A DNA stretch of 64,000 nucleotides. Origin: Blastomussa wellsi. Lineage: Eukaryota; Cnidaria; Anthozoa; Scleractinia; Plerogyridae. The stretch spans positions 9,198,980 through 9,262,979 of the forward strand of contig OX393573.1 of the NCBI GenBank assembly GCA_947652115.1, written 5' to 3'. The notes under the pieces are model-generated. The model was given only the letters and a program-made list of their open reading frames with translations. It did not search any database and had not been told where the DNA came from. How positions within the stretch are numbered: the stretch's first letter is position 1; every line of letters starts with the position of its first letter. This document shows, piece after piece, positions 1 through 10,931 of the stretch. Both the position numbers and the translations under genes were made by a program.

Positions 1-2713
1 ATTCTTTGCACTTTTGCAGAAGATCTTTCACAGTTTGCACAGTCCTCTCACTCATACCATTGGACTGAGGATAGAGCGGGCTTGATGAAACGTGGACAAA
101 TCCGTAATTACGACTAAACTCCTGGAAAGCTGCAGATGAGTACTGGGGACCATTGTCAGTTACAAGCTTGCTGGGAATTCCATGTTCTTCAAAAACAGAT
201 TTGAGTTGCGCAACAACTGCGGACGACTGGATGTGGGAAAGCATCTTTACAACAGGAAACTTGCTATAATAATCGACTACCACCAAGTAATTAGCATTGT
301 TCCAATAGAATATGTCTGAACCTAACGTATGCCACGGCTTCTGCGGCACATCATGAGGCAGTAGGGGTTGCTTGACATTCAGCTTCTGGTGGCGCTGGCA
401 GGGTGGGCAACTCTTAACCAGCTCCTCAATATCACCATTGATGTTTGCCCAGAATACTGACCCCTTTGCTCTAAGCTTGCATTTCTCAGCACCTTGATGG
501 GAATAGTGTAGTTGTCGAAGGACGTCAGGTTGCAAGGACCTAGGGATGACAATACGTGTCCCCTTCAGTATCAAACCATTGGATACAGTGAGCTCATCGC
601 GATAGTTCCAGTAAGCATGAAGATAAGCGGGGCAATCGGACCTCTTTTCAGGCCATCCATGCATGATGATCTCACGCAGAGCTGACAAGGCTGTATCCTT
701 GGCGGTTTCATCCTGTATTTGAGACACTCTCAACGGGCTTGCATTAAGATGGAGATGGACCTCATGCAAAGATACGTCTAGCCCTTGCACATCTTCACCA
801 GAACAGGAGCTGATTCTTGAAAGAGCGTCAGCGACAGGTATGTCCTTACCAGGGACATATTTGATTTGTGCATCATACTTCTGTATGCGCAACATCATCC
901 GAGCGATACGGGGAGGTGCGCTTTACAGATACTTCTTGAAGATAGCCTCCAGCGGTTTATGGTCAGATTCCACGGCAACAGGCCGGCCATAGGCGTAATA
1001 ATGAAACTTCTCCAAACCAAAAAGAACAGCCAACATCTCTCTCTCGATATTGGAATATCGACTCTCAGTATCAGACAGCAACTTGCTAGCAAACTCTACT
1101 GGACCATTGGCTTGTAGGAGAACTGCACCTAAGCCCTTCTGAGAGGCATCCACTTGAATGGTTACGGGCTGAGTACTGTCAAAGTACTGCAGTGCGGTAG
1201 GGGCCACAATGGCTTTCTTGATACGATCAACGGATGACTGGTGCTCGGGGCTCCAAACAAAGTCACTTGTTTTCTTGGTGAGCGCCCAAAGATTAGCTGC
1301 TATGGATGCTAAGTTAGGAACGAAACGGCTTAGGAACTGGACCATCCCGAGGAACGATTGGAGATCTGCAAGGCTGGTTGAGGGATCCATGGACAGTATG
1401 GAATCGATCTTCCGTGGATCAGGCTGGAGACCTTCAGCACCTATGATATGGCCAAGGAAGGGAATTCGAGTGCATCTGAACTTACACTTGTCCAGGTTAA
1501 AGCGAAGGCCAGTCTCACGAGCACGCTGGAGAACAGCACGAAGGTTTTCATTATGGTCACTCCAGTCCTCCTTGTAGCCATACACAACAATATCGTCTGC
1601 AATTCCGGTAACACCAGGTAAGTCACCAAAGGTTTCATCTACCTTTCTTTGGAAGATGTCCTGAGCGCAGACTAGACCGAATGGTAACCGCAGGAACCGG
1701 TATCTTCCAAAGGGCGAATTAAAGGTCGTACACAGGGAACTCTTCTGGTCAAGCTTGATGTTCCAATAGCCACTACGTGCGTCAAGGATAGAGAAGCACT
1801 TCGCACCGTTAAGCTTCGGAAGAATGTCCTCAAGTGTAGGTGTGAAGTAGTGTGGTCTCTTGACGGCACAGTTCAGATCTTTGGGATCTAGACAAAGACG
1901 CAATGCACCAGTGCTCTTTGTGACACATACCAAAGAATTTACCCAATCGGTGGGCTGGGTAACCTTAGCTAATATCCCTTGTGCAACAAGCGAATCAAGT
2001 TCCTTCTTCAAGGGTTCCTTGAGGGCTTCTGGAACTCTTCGAGGAGGGTGCACAACCGGGGGAACAGCCGGATCGATGGTGATATGATATTCACCCTGGA
2101 AACAGCCAATGCCCTCAAAGCAATCTTTGTACTGTTTGAGTAGCTGTTCCTTGGCAACCGGGTCAGGATCACAAACAGGCTTGGGTGGAGTACTTGGTCC
2201 AGAAATCTCTTCTTGGGTTGTGATGCAGAAATTCATGGTAATCAAATTCAAATCTTCACAAGTTGGTAAGCCTAATATGGTCGGACCGTCTGCATCCACG
2301 ACATGAAACGGATACGACTTGCAGGAGCCTCCATAAGCCAATTTGAGTGTGCAAGTGCCATGATGACCAACGACATGTCCACCAAAACCAGTGATGATAG
2401 TGCTTGATGGCGACAAGCAAGTGGGAATACCACCAGGGTTACATGATGACTGTGGAAAGAGTGATTTGTAAGTGCTCAAAGAGATAACATTCCCCTCAGC
2501 ACCAGTGTCAACTTTACACAAAAGCGGTTTCTTGCAGTGATCTAAACCCACTTCCACCTCCAGGAAGGCTTGGGTTGCACTCTTTGTGACCTGATTTACT
2601 GACAAGGTATGGAAATACAACTGATCTGGAACCGATAGTTCAGAGCCGCCTGCCTGATCACAACCTTCGAGGCTATGAAGATGATGCTTTTCCCTAGCAG
2701 GAGGCTGCTTCAC
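1..2713 (-). pseudogene. Ty3/Gypsy pol (protease, RT, RNase H, integrase), incomplete at left edge
   Basis: Minus-strand polyprotein of an LTR retrotransposon. From the N-terminus: aspartic protease with DTGA, reverse transcriptase whose catalytic box reads IADDIV in place of YxDD, and RNase H with QVDAS and ESDHKP, ending at a TAA at 923-925. The same frame stays open from 922 to base 1 and continues with chromodomain-less linker, the integrase HHCC zinc finger (HYSHQ, then CPPC), DDE core residues (SDIFYW, TDNGPQYSS, NGMSER). The stop therefore interrupts pol between RNase H and integrase. The integrase C-terminus and the 3' LTR lie outside the window. Gag and the 5' LTR follow at higher coordinates. 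Best read as one recently dead Gypsy copy. The family assignment is firm from domain order; the host function is none. Confidence 0.93.
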
Positions 2714-2763
2714 CTTCGCAGGTTTAGGATGCCTTTGACGACCACCCCTTTGACGACCACCGC

Positions 2764-3516
2764 TTAACTTCCCCTTTGGGTCAGGCTTGGATGAGCGGCA
2801 GACTTTTTCCCAGTGATTCTCTTTACCGCACGCCCGACACGTTGAACCGTAAGCAGGACAAGATGAGCGCTTGGAAATATCGTGCTCAGTGCCACAACAT
2901 CCACATACACGAATGGTGGGGCCACGGGAACACTTCCTCCATGCTTTAGAGCATCAACACGAGTAGAACTATCAGGTGAAATTTCTTTGATTTGGTTACT
3001 TGTCACCTCCTCTGTGCGGGCAATGTTCAGGGCGGTATCAAGTGTGAGAGTTGCATCCTTGTCAAGGAGCTTGGTTTGTGTACGCTTTGAATTCGATCCG
3101 AAAATCAAGGCATCAATGATATGCTCGTCAGGGCTTGTAAAATGGCATTCTTCTACAAGAATTCGAATTTTCTTAACAAATGAATCAACAGCCTCACCAG
3201 GTTCTTGCTTCAAGGTCCTGAGCTTGTACCTTGCGAGGCGAAAGTTGCTCTTCGGAGATAGGTAATTCTCAAAGCGTGTCCAGTAGGTGTTGAGTTTCTT
3301 CTTCTCCGTGGCGGTTAAAGCCCACGTGGAAACTAATTCGATTCCATCGTCACCCGACCAGATCAGAAGATAGCTAACCTGTTCTTCCTCCGATTTCTCC
3401 TTGAGTGGGCCAGAAAAGTAAAGCTCACAACGGGCTTTGAACTTTTTAAATGCCTGCGGGGCGTCCGGTGAATGCCAGTCCATAGAAGGAATAGGTAAAC
3501 CAGCAAGTTCCGCCAT
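2764..3516 (-). pseudogene. Ty3/Gypsy gag, frameshifted before the zinc knuckle
   Basis: Gag of the element above. I choose the start at 3516 (MAELAGLPIP) because the longer frame up to 3684 runs back into the leader and LTR. The capsid-like part contains the usual Gypsy pattern with W-x-RF-E-NYL-PKSN, followed by YKLRTLKQEPGE. Near 2940 the frame shifts by one base: the CCHC-type cysteines (VCGCCGTEH, then CRACGKENHWEKVC) are read in the neighbouring frame, which then runs on towards protease. The element needs this shift for gag-pol continuity, so it is either a lesion or a recoding site; no canonical slippery heptamer was identified by eye. Confidence 0.85.
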
Positions 3517-3610
3517 CTTGATTCCGACGAACGTGAAGAGAAGCCTTTGAACCGACCAGGTTTCGCTGAAAGATACGGCGAAGGTATCCAAGACTTCCAA
3601 TTCAACAATC

Positions 3611-3630
3611 TGGCACCGCTTCTGACACCA
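3611..3630 (-). other. Primer-binding site of the Gypsy element
   Basis: Directly after the LTR end (read on minus) comes TGGTGTCAGAAGCGGTGCCA, which fits a tRNA-complementary primer-binding site in the TGGTGTCAGAAG style seen in many Gypsy elements. Which tRNA primes was not determined. Confidence 0.6.
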
Positions 3631-3819
3631 TGTTGTGGTTCGGGTTCGAACACGGACTCGGAGACGTGAGTTCAATGCGAACACGTTTATTACAACTACT
3701 AAGCGAAGGGAAAAGGTACACGATCAATAAATTAGCGGCCTTATATACACACCGAACGGCCTGGCACTAATGCGACGGCCGCAGGCCGGAAATACTAATT
3801 TCTAAGCGATATCACGACA
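3631..3819 (-). repeat. 5' LTR of the Gypsy element (189 bp)
   Basis: Read on minus, the LTR starts TGTCGTGATATC at 3819 and ends CCACAACA at 3631, i.e. TG...CA ends. Inside it lies TATATAAGG (promoter TATA box) and further on AATAAACG (polyadenylation signal), and the primer-binding site follows immediately. A run of about 15 G residues abuts its outer end at 3820-3835. The partner LTR is off the left edge, so age cannot be estimated here. Confidence 0.75.
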
Positions 3820-3835
3820 GGGGGGGGGGGGGGGG
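3820..3835 (+). repeat. poly-G tract
   Basis: About 15-16 consecutive G residues between the LTR of one Gypsy copy and the remains of a second. Length is likely to be unreliable in an assembly. Confidence 0.8.
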
Positions 3836-4439
3836 CAAAAGACTCTTGTTTTCGAGATCTCCAACCCCTACACAACTAGCAACTGTCATCACAGGGTCAG
3901 TGAGAAAGTGCATCAGCATTCTGTCCTGCTCGATGCTGGATCTCAAAATCAAATGTACAGAAGCATTCATACCAATGCACCAGCTATTCTTCGGGATCCT
4001 TGGCATTAATGACATAGCACAAGGGGGCATGATCAGTTCGAATGTAGAATCTGCACCATGCAGGTAATGACGGTGTTGCTTCACAAACTCAACAATAAAC
4101 TCAATAAATAAATAAAAAATAAATAAAAATTGCCAAATGTTCATGGCGAGTAACAAAATAGTTCCTTTCAGAATTGGACAATATTCGACTTGCAAATGCA
4201 ATAGGCCTTTGCACCCCATCCTGAAGCTGTGATAACAGTGCACTGATTCCATGCGTCAGTGTCCAGTACAAACTTCCCTTCTTTGGTGGGATAGGCCAAG
4301 ACTCGAGCAGAGGTAAGAAAACCCATCAGGCTGCCGAAAGCTTGTTGACATTGCCCTGTCCAAACACAACACAACACACCACACCACAACACAAGAACAC
4401 AACACAACACAAAACATTGCAGCACAACATAATATAGGA

Positions 4440-4800
4440 CCTTTACTTTGACAAGGTTAGACTTAAAAGCTACAAAGCTTGTGGGCTCGTGTTTATTACA
4501 GAACCAAAATACATCAATTGAATATATACATACAAAATACTAAATCTAGAGCAAAGAACAGCAAAATCAGCTTCTGTCTAGGACCTTAAAATATTAATTT
4601 AAATTTCTAAAAAGGCATTGCGATGTGGAGGCAGTTGAGCTGTTTAAGAGAAAGTCTTATACTCCTTGGTAATAAGTAGTCTTTGGATATCCTTAAAATT
4701 TAGGTTATCAATTTTATCATTACAATTAAGTAAATTCCAGAGGGTTGAGCCACGAAAGACGACTGAGTCCCTCATTAATCTGCCATTGCATCACGAGATC
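4440..4800 (-). mobile_element. CR1/L2-like LINE 3' end inside the Gypsy relic
   Basis: On minus, 4800-4630 translates to a typical LINE ORF2 C-terminus (NGRLMRDSVVFRGSTLWN, later FKDIQRLLITKEYKTFS and a stop), then 3' UTR. It splits the Gypsy RNase H region. A CACAA/CACCA-rich low-complexity stretch at about 4365-4435 lies at its 3' side. 5'-truncated insertion. Confidence 0.7.
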
Positions 4801-5112
4801 AAAGCTACATTCTGACCCCAAATTCCATCTTTGCTTCTGTCAGCTTGAATAGTGACTGAGCTATAGTTGAGAAATCAGGGATGAACTGGTGATAATAAGA
4901 GGCCAGTCCAAGGAAACGTTTGACCACAGTGCTGTTTTCTAGAATGGGCCATATTCGAACTTGTTCTACCTTTCCAGGGTCTGCAGCGATGCCTGTGACT
5001 ACATGTCCAAGATACAAAATTCTTTTCTGGAAAAGAAAACAATTCTAGTTGCACTTTTTCAAAAGGGTCCCCCACGAGAATCACATCATCAAGGTAAATC
5101 AGGTACATTTTC

Positions 5113-5690
5113 TAATGAAAACCTTTTTAGGACCTCGCACTCATTGTTTATGCACATCGTGCATCGAGCGCATGCGCTGAGGGAAAACAAAGGACCAGAA
5201 GCCGTTGCGTTAACTTTGCTTGTAGTTTACTCTCTTGAATGGTTGATGACCTCTATATTTTTTACAGAAACATATTTTATCTACCATTCTCGATATATTG
5301 TAAAAAAAATGAAAAAAAAAATCAATGTGGGAAGTTTAAAAAAATTCATGTTTTCTGCCCAGCGACATCGAATCTGCCATCTTGCGGCTTTAAGGCGAGT
5401 GGAAGGAGCACCGCCAATCAGTGACTAAATCCACTTAATAGACGCACATAAACGATATTTGGCAGATAAAATTTCACTTCAAAGATTTATTTGCACTATT
5501 TTTGGGTTTGCAGACACTGTAGTCATATTCGCTAAGGAAGCCCAATTTTCACAATTATTTAGGATGTTCTTCTGGGCATCTCCAATACAAAGTCGCTGAC
5601 CCCCAATTTTTTACACATTTCTGACATTAGTAAAGTCATCATATTACAGTGGTGAATGTTAGAAAATTTTTGTACGGACACACTCAAGAC
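5113..5690. other. Unassigned insert in Gypsy reverse transcriptase
   Basis: About 580 bp separating the RT segment ending LMELVLS from the segment with the YLDD box. A/T-rich with several A runs. I see no coding homology, clear terminal repeats or target duplication, so it is only defined by the break it makes. Confidence 0.4.
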
Positions 5691-5870
5691 AAGTTCCATC
5701 AGTCTGACAAATGTACTAGGGGCATTACAGAGCCCGAACGGCATGAGGTTGCATTCATAAAATTCACTAAACGTTACAAATGCTGCCTTGGTGTTTGCAT
5801 TCTCAGCCACTTGCCAGTAACCAGAAGCATCAAGATCAACCAGATCCACTGGAAAATCAACTTCAGCCAC

Positions 5871-6152
5871 TTAAGGTGGCTCCCTAGTTATTCGTTGTTA
5901 TTTCGGCTTTGGCGCGATGGCAATGAAACTTTGGGAAAACTTTCTCCTCTCATTCAGTTTTTTCAAAAAGGTGACTCTATGAAAACGCCAATAACATTAT
6001 AAATAGTTTTCATCAAATATAATTACATTATTACTGAATGATACGAGAAAGTTCTGCCAAAGTTTCATTGCCATCACACCAAAGCTGAAAAAGTTATGAC
6101 GCAAAGTTTGGCAATGACGAGTTCGCTAGGAATAACTACGGAGCCACCTTAA
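5871..6152. mobile_element. MITE with TTAA target site inside Gypsy RT (282 bp)
   Basis: Left end TTAAGGTGGCTCCCTAGTTA and right end reading GAATAACTACGGAGCCACC then TTAA form inverted termini of about 20 bp bounded by TTAA on both sides. The flanking sequence is continuous Gypsy RT. TTAA targeting is typical of piggyBac-type elements, but no transposase is present. Confidence 0.75.
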
Positions 6153-7325
6153 CGCAGCAAGTGAATCATCAACTCGTGGCAATGAAACACGGACAAAGTG
6201 TGTAATTCAGCAAAGCCCGGAGTAATATAGCCAGGGGTTCGTGGCTATTTATGGTATCGTAGTAATCATAATACTAATAATAATTAAAAATATTGTATGA
6301 TGATGCTCCTATCACTCAAAGGGGTTTTCAGGGATGTCCTCAAAATAAAAGTTCACAAAGGTTAGTAACCATTGATGCTTTTCAAAAACCGGCTTTTGGA
6401 AGCGAAGTATTTGATATATATGTCCCACACGTTTTTAATAATTTCTATAGCTTTAATTAAAATATGTTATTCAAAAAATTTACCATAATATCATAAGTGT
6501 GACGTTCCAAGTGTTAGTAAGTTGGCGGCCCAAAGTATTAAACAGTTGAAAGATTTGTTGTCTGGGAAGAAAACGCAGGCGGTGGAAAGAATTTGCATGA
6601 AAATTTCAATGTTCTTTGTGTGTTAGTCACAAGAAACATTCGAATTGTAAGATGTTAATTATTCAACTTCCATCCATTTGAATGACAGTGATATATTTTG
6701 CCATGAAGGTTTCTCGTCTGACGGCAAATTCACACGATGCACGATGCAGATGTCAAGTTGCGTTCAGGTTTCATGAATTTGTCTCTGAAGAACTCTTTGT
6801 ATAGTCATACGACTAAAAAGAAAAATCTTTTGCTGCCAAAACTTGTAATTAACATAGGGCGATCAAGGAAGCCAGCATCTCGAACTGCGAAAAAACTATA
6901 GTTTTTTCAGGTCTATTTATATTTACAGTCGCTGAGAAGGTAACAAACACGTGTTGTTGTTTGCGATTTTGCAGCACAAAGACTTTGGACTGAGAACTCG
7001 GTGTTAAATTTACAACTGACCGAAAAGTTAGTCGTATTCTAATACAACAATGTGCAAATACTGCAAATGAAACAAAACTCGGCAAATAAATATGGCTGTG
7101 GCTAAATACCCGGCAGCCGGGCACGGTCTTAAATAGACTAAATGTGAGGTTCCATGGGAAAACACGTCTTATCGAACATTTCAATTTAGGTCAAACGGCG
7201 TTTCAAACGCCCTCAAACAGGGTTTGCACGGCGTTTGCAAAGCGTTTCCAAAGGATGTGAATCGCTTTTAAACGGGTTTGTAGACTTAAAAGTCTTTTTA
7301 TAAGCAAAAAACATTTGTAGCAGGC

Positions 7326-7396
7326 GTCCCCAAGAGTGATTGAACCCGGATAGTCCGCATGGCAGGCGATACTCTATACAACTGCGCCACGGAAAC
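7326..7396 (-). pseudogene. tRNA-Gly(GCC)-like sequence
   Basis: On minus the 71-nt stretch has an A-box-like TGGCGCAGTTGTATAGAG, an anticodon arm TCGC-CTGCCAT-GCGG (anticodon GCC) and a B-box-like GGGTTCAATCA. The seven acceptor pairs form with several G-T pairs, but the T stem is broken. Probably a tRNA pseudogene or a tRNA-derived SINE head carried by the surrounding element, not a working gene. Confidence 0.5.
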
Positions 7397-7470
7397 CGGC
7401 TGGCAGCCAACAGAATTTTTACAGTATATATCATGTCACCGTTACCATCATTGAAAACTAACCGTAAACA

Positions 7471-7604
7471 GGCTAACCGAATTCCTATTTCGGCTAACCG
7501 AAGTGCTATTTAGGCTAACCGGAGTTGCTACTTTGGCTAACCGGAGGGCTATTTAGGCTAACCAGAGTGCTACTTAGGCTAACAGGACTGCTATTTAGGC
7601 TAAT
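7471..7604 (+). repeat. 21-bp tandem repeat, six copies
   Basis: Six units of 21-22 bp beginning GGCTAACC (consensus GGCTAACCGRAGTGCTATTTA) with a partial seventh. Lies inside the inverted-repeat element at 7102-7674. Confidence 0.85.
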
Positions 7605-8606
7605 CTACAAAACCGATTTGACTGCCAGGCATTTAGTCTATATTTAACACCGTGCCCGGCTGCCGGGCATTTAGACACTTCGAATAAATATAGCTCCGTT
7701 ATTTATTTGTTTGTTGTTGCCCGAAAGCACTTTTATTTGATCGAAATAAGCATTCAACAAGTTAACAAACAAGCTTTCAATTAAGTGAACTCCTTTTGGT
7801 AACTCATGAAAATCTCGTAGTTTCATAACGGAACAGCAGAGTTAGCAATGTCAAGCTATCATAATTACAGCTGGGCCTCTCACTACTTCTGAAGGTTTTC
7901 ATTGCTTATGAATCACAAGCCTTTTACACTTACAATCAGGACTAAAGTTCTGACTGTTTTTTTGGAGGACGTGAAGTCAAAATAGGTTTTTGGGATCAAT
8001 AAACCAGGCATTTTTCTGGATCTGGTTGACAGTAAACTTGGTGGTGCCAAGTGTCCCTTGAGGATTCTAGTACTATTTTGCGCATGTGTCAACTGAAAAT
8101 TTGAATACATAATTAATTAGACACTTTGTCCGTTGCTGTATTCAATTTGCGGTAATTAACACACAATCTCTGGCTATCATTCTTTTTAGTCAGGACCAAG
8201 GACTTGATGATTCTTCCACCTTCCCTTGCTGCAATAGGTCAGCTTCTTGTTGCTCGATTTTATCATTTTTCCATCGCGAGGTATGCCGGGGTTGTTCTTG
8301 GATTGGGGTGCATTGCCTGTTTCGATTTTGTGCAGGACCATATCTGTGGTGCCCAAGTCCCCGTCAGCGTGGGAGACTTCATGACGGTAATTGTACAGCA
8401 ACTCCTGTAGTCTCTCAGTTTCACTGTAGGTCAAATACTTAGTGCTTCATCCAAGAAGTTCCTGTAAGGGCTCCAGTAGAGTCCTTTCAAATGTTTCTTG
8501 TGATACATGCTGACTCATTACTCTAGCTTTATCTTGGCCCACAACACTATCATGATCCTTCTTGTAAGGCTCCAGTGAAGTGACATAAATAACTGGCTTA
8601 GCTAGG

Positions 8607-8946
8607 GCAACCACAGTCGCAGCAGCCACGTTGCAAACATTGTCAGAAACATTGAAAACACGCAAGGGAACCACTCGGTCCTCTTTACATCCACCAGAGT
8701 CCTTGCAACAAAGGCCCTTTTGTTGCAAATGTGAGTTCAGACAAGGCATATCCTTACCACAACCACAACCATAGAGACACAGAACCACGCAACAACCGCA
8801 ACCACAGTCGCAGCAGCCACGTTGCAAACATTGTCAGAAACATTGAAAACACGCAATGGAACCACTCGGTCCTCTTTACATCCACCAGAGTCCTTGCAAT
8901 AAAGGCCCTTTTGTTGCAAATGTGAGTTGAGACAAGGCATATCCTT
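8607..8946 (-). repeat. Duplicated ~149-bp segment in Gypsy relic
   Basis: 8607-8755 and 8798-8946 are almost identical direct copies (start GCAACCACAGTCGCAGCAGC) separated by 42 bp rich in CAACCACA. The duplication repeats part of the protease-RT linker and so postdates the element's active life or marks replication slippage. Confidence 0.85.
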
Positions 8947-8993
8947 ACTCCTAAGATTACTGTAAAGTGACATGTATACACTTCCCTACATAC

Positions 8994-9079
8994 CTTGCAG
9001 ATGAAAAATAAGGGTGGCCTTCCTCTTCAAACCTCTGAATGATAGGTGCCTTTATTTGATTCTCTTCTTCTGCAGTCAA
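8994..9079 (-). CDS. MCCC2: MCCC2 exon (penultimate region)
   Basis: Translates to LTAEEENQIKAPIIQRFEEE then GHPYFSSAR; matches the conserved C-terminal part of the carboxyltransferase. Acceptor ...ACAACAG before 9079 and donor AAG/GTATGT at 8993. Starts in phase 0 and leaves two bases for the next codon. The next exon is not seen downstream and may lie beyond base 1. Confidence 0.92.
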
Positions 9080-9084
9080 CTGTT

Positions 9085-9850
9085 GTATAAGAGATAATAA
9101 GTGCAAAATCACATGTTAAGTAGACTAATTTAATGTTTACTCCTATTAGTACTAGGTTAGAGAGTTCTCAAAATATGTTACTGTAAATTTGTTACTGTAA
9201 ATATATTACTGTAAATTTAGATTTTAGTTTTAGGAATACTCGATTAAAGTGCCTATGAAATGAAAAAATGAGCTATTGAAAAATAAGCTTATTTGAAAGG
9301 CCTTAAAAAGTGAAGAAAAATGGCGTTTTCCTTTTTGTGATATCTCCTCTCGTTCCAGAGATATTCAAGATTTTTGTTTATGCAAATTAGGTACTGATGA
9401 TGTCATAAGGTGTGATAGTATGGGTGTAAAAACACAAAATATGGCATATCTCTGCAAGTAATGATGCAATGCAACTGAAACTTTGCAAGCACATTGCATC
9501 CTAAGAAATACACCTCTTGATACATATTTTGATGTTGCTATGGCAACAATCTTCCAGTCTCTTCCAGTCTCTTTCCTCTTTAAATCAAATATTACTCATT
9601 TGTGACTGTACAGGGCAAATGATTGATCCCATTTAAGGCGTGCACAATGCCCATATTGCACTAGCTCTCCTAATTAACCTTTAGGAAGTGGAAGATGTTT
9701 GCTCAACATCAAATACAGGAATAATCATTCCTGTATATTAAGATCTGGAACCGGATGTGTTGCCATAGATACACCAAAATATGCACCATCTGATGTATTT
9801 CGTAGGCTATAACATGCTCACCAAGTTTCAATTTCATTGCATCGTTACTT
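9085..9850. other. Intron sequence without recognised gene
   Basis: A/T-rich intron. Contains three copies of TTACTGTAAAT(T/A) near 9178-9215. No coding signal recognised. Confidence 0.5.
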
Positions 9851-9854
9851 GTGT

Positions 9855-10270
9855 AAATCTTGACAATAACCTAAACTTCAGAAACCACATACATGATGTG
9901 TGTACAAAAGTAGGCGGAATGATCAGAATACTAAGAAGGCTTCAAAATCTTATCCCAGTCATTGCCAAGTTACTTTTGTACAAATCTGCTATTATGCCAC
10001 ACCTTATCTATTTCCACCAAGTGTAGCATTTTTGTGCGGCATCTGATAGTCGTAAGTTGGAGTGTTTACAAGAAAGAGCCTTAAGATCAGTGTATTAAAC
10101 ACTACTACCAACAGTTATGACACCTTGTTGATAAGAGGTCAGTTAAACACTTTGTGTAATGGAGGTTGCAGGATATACTCACTCTGATGTTCAATATATG
10201 AGGAGAATACCAATCGTAAGAGATAATTATAACTTAAGAAATGTAGATTTTGTTTTGCCTCATTTCAATT
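9855..10270 (+). pseudogene. CR1/L2-like LINE reverse transcriptase C-terminal relic
   Basis: Translates in pieces to VNLDNNLNFRNHIHDVCTKV, then GGMIRILRRLQNLIP and LLLYKSAIMPHLIYF, followed after frame changes by SDSRKLECLQERALRSVY-like sequence. This is the usual post-catalytic region of CR1/L2 RT. 5'-truncated, with stops; plus strand, opposite to MCCC2. Confidence 0.75.
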
Positions 10271-10294
10271 CTCATCTCATCTCATCTCATCTCA
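10271..10294 (+). repeat. (CTCAT)n microsatellite
   Basis: Nearly five units of CTCAT, directly before a MITE. Confidence 0.9.
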
Positions 10295-10577
10295 CAGGGT
10301 TCGTACTCTTTTGAGCTTTTGAAATTCCATGACTTTCCATGACTTGTCCAAGTTTTTCATGACCTAAATTTCAGCATTTTCTACGAAATAATCTTTCATT
10401 TTGGGTACGTTTGGTTCCTTCACGAGAAAACCGAATTGCTTTCGTACGTTTTTAATAAACATAATTTTCCATGACTTTCCATGACCCATAACCAAATTCC
10501 ACGACTTTACAGGCCTGGAAAATTAAATTGTAAAATTCCATGACTTTCCAGGCTTTCCGTGACTTGTACGAACCCTG
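10295..10577. mobile_element. MITE with CAGGGTTCGTAC termini (283 bp)
   Basis: Starts CAGGGTTCGTAC and ends GTACGAACCCTG. The interior is built of repeats of CCATGACTTTCCATGAC. The CAGGG start resembles hAT-type ends, but a matching 8-bp target duplication is not clear. Confidence 0.75.
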
Positions 10578-10610
10578 TCTCTTTTCATCTTATGGTTTTA
10601 TTCAACTAAC

Positions 10611-10725
10611 CTCCCTGCCTTCTCGTCTTCTCTGGTCTGCAGAGATAGTCGCCAGTACCGTACCAGCCTGTTCCCCTCCCATCACTGAAATGCGAGCATT
10701 TGGCCACATGTACAGGAAACGAGGT
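10611..10725 (-). CDS. MCCC2: MCCC2 exon with [13 protein letters not shown]
   Basis: Translates to [20 protein letters not shown] then [18 protein letters not shown], one of the most conserved blocks of acyl-CoA carboxyltransferases. Acceptor TTTGTTTAG before 10725; donor GAG/GTTAGT. Takes two bases (GG) from the exon at 36303-36459, so the 25.6-kb intron between them holds the LINE piece, the GC-rich cassette, the Polinton and more. Confidence 0.95.
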
Positions 10726-10931
10726 CTAAACAAAACAACAGGGCAGAAAAAATGTTCTTGCTTCATTCAACAATAAAACCATAGTACAAACACCTACCCC
10801 ACCTACCTACCCCCCATCACCTACCCTCTTGGTATGGAGTTATGACAAAAAGTCCAAAAGTACATATTTGTACATTGTATTTCAGTGCTAAAATTTAAGA
10901 AAGTAATTGCGAAAATCACCGATCGACGAAG

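Larger units (their letters stand above)
7102..7674. mobile_element. Inner TIR element with tRNA-like and 21-bp repeats
   Basis: Inverted ends: CTAAATACCCGGCAGCCGGG (7102) and the reverse complement of a near-identical end at 7655-7674, continuing inward as GCACGGT and TAAATA-GACTAAATG on both sides, about 45 bp in total. The CCCGGC-A-GCCGGG core is itself a hairpin. The interior holds a tRNA-Gly-like sequence and a 21-bp tandem array. Confidence 0.55.
6190..8132. mobile_element. Probable DNA transposon (1.94 kb) with 18-bp TIRs splitting Gypsy RT
   Basis: Begins CGGACAAAGTGTGTAATT (6190) and ends with the inverted copy AATTAGACACTTTGTCCG (8115-8132), one mismatch. Gypsy RT runs up to both ends in the right order. 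No transposase-like ORF was recognised, and no target duplication is obvious. It contains a second inverted-repeat unit (7102-7674). Stretch 6200-7100 otherwise holds nothing I can identify. Confidence 0.5.
3840..8960 (-). pseudogene. Second Ty3/Gypsy pol, shattered by nested insertions
   Basis: Read on minus from high to low coordinates the pieces occur in pol order. 8960-8190: protease-to-RT linker (LTYSETERLQELLYN, DLGTTDMVLHKIETG). About 8190-8133: start of RT (LCVNYRKLNTAT). 6189-6153: RT continuing (LPRVDDSLAAL). 5870-5690: RT (DASGYWQVAENANTKAAF, NLMPFGLCNAPSTF). 5112-4805: RT catalytic box YLIYLDDVILVG, then MYLGHVVTGIAADPGKVEQV and FLGLASYYHQFIPDFS. 4370-3840: RNase H remnants (TDHAPL-like segment, then an ADALS-like segment). 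Frames change repeatedly. Gaps at 8132-6190, 6152-5871, about 5690-5113 and 4800-4430 are later insertions or diverged sequence. Clearly dead. Confidence 0.82.

Noticed and set aside
4805..5017. Separate small gene
   Set aside because: It is a piece of the second Gypsy reverse transcriptase, in order with neighbouring pieces.
7326..7396. Functional tRNA-Gly gene
   Set aside because: The T stem does not pair and the sequence lies within a mobile inverted-repeat unit.
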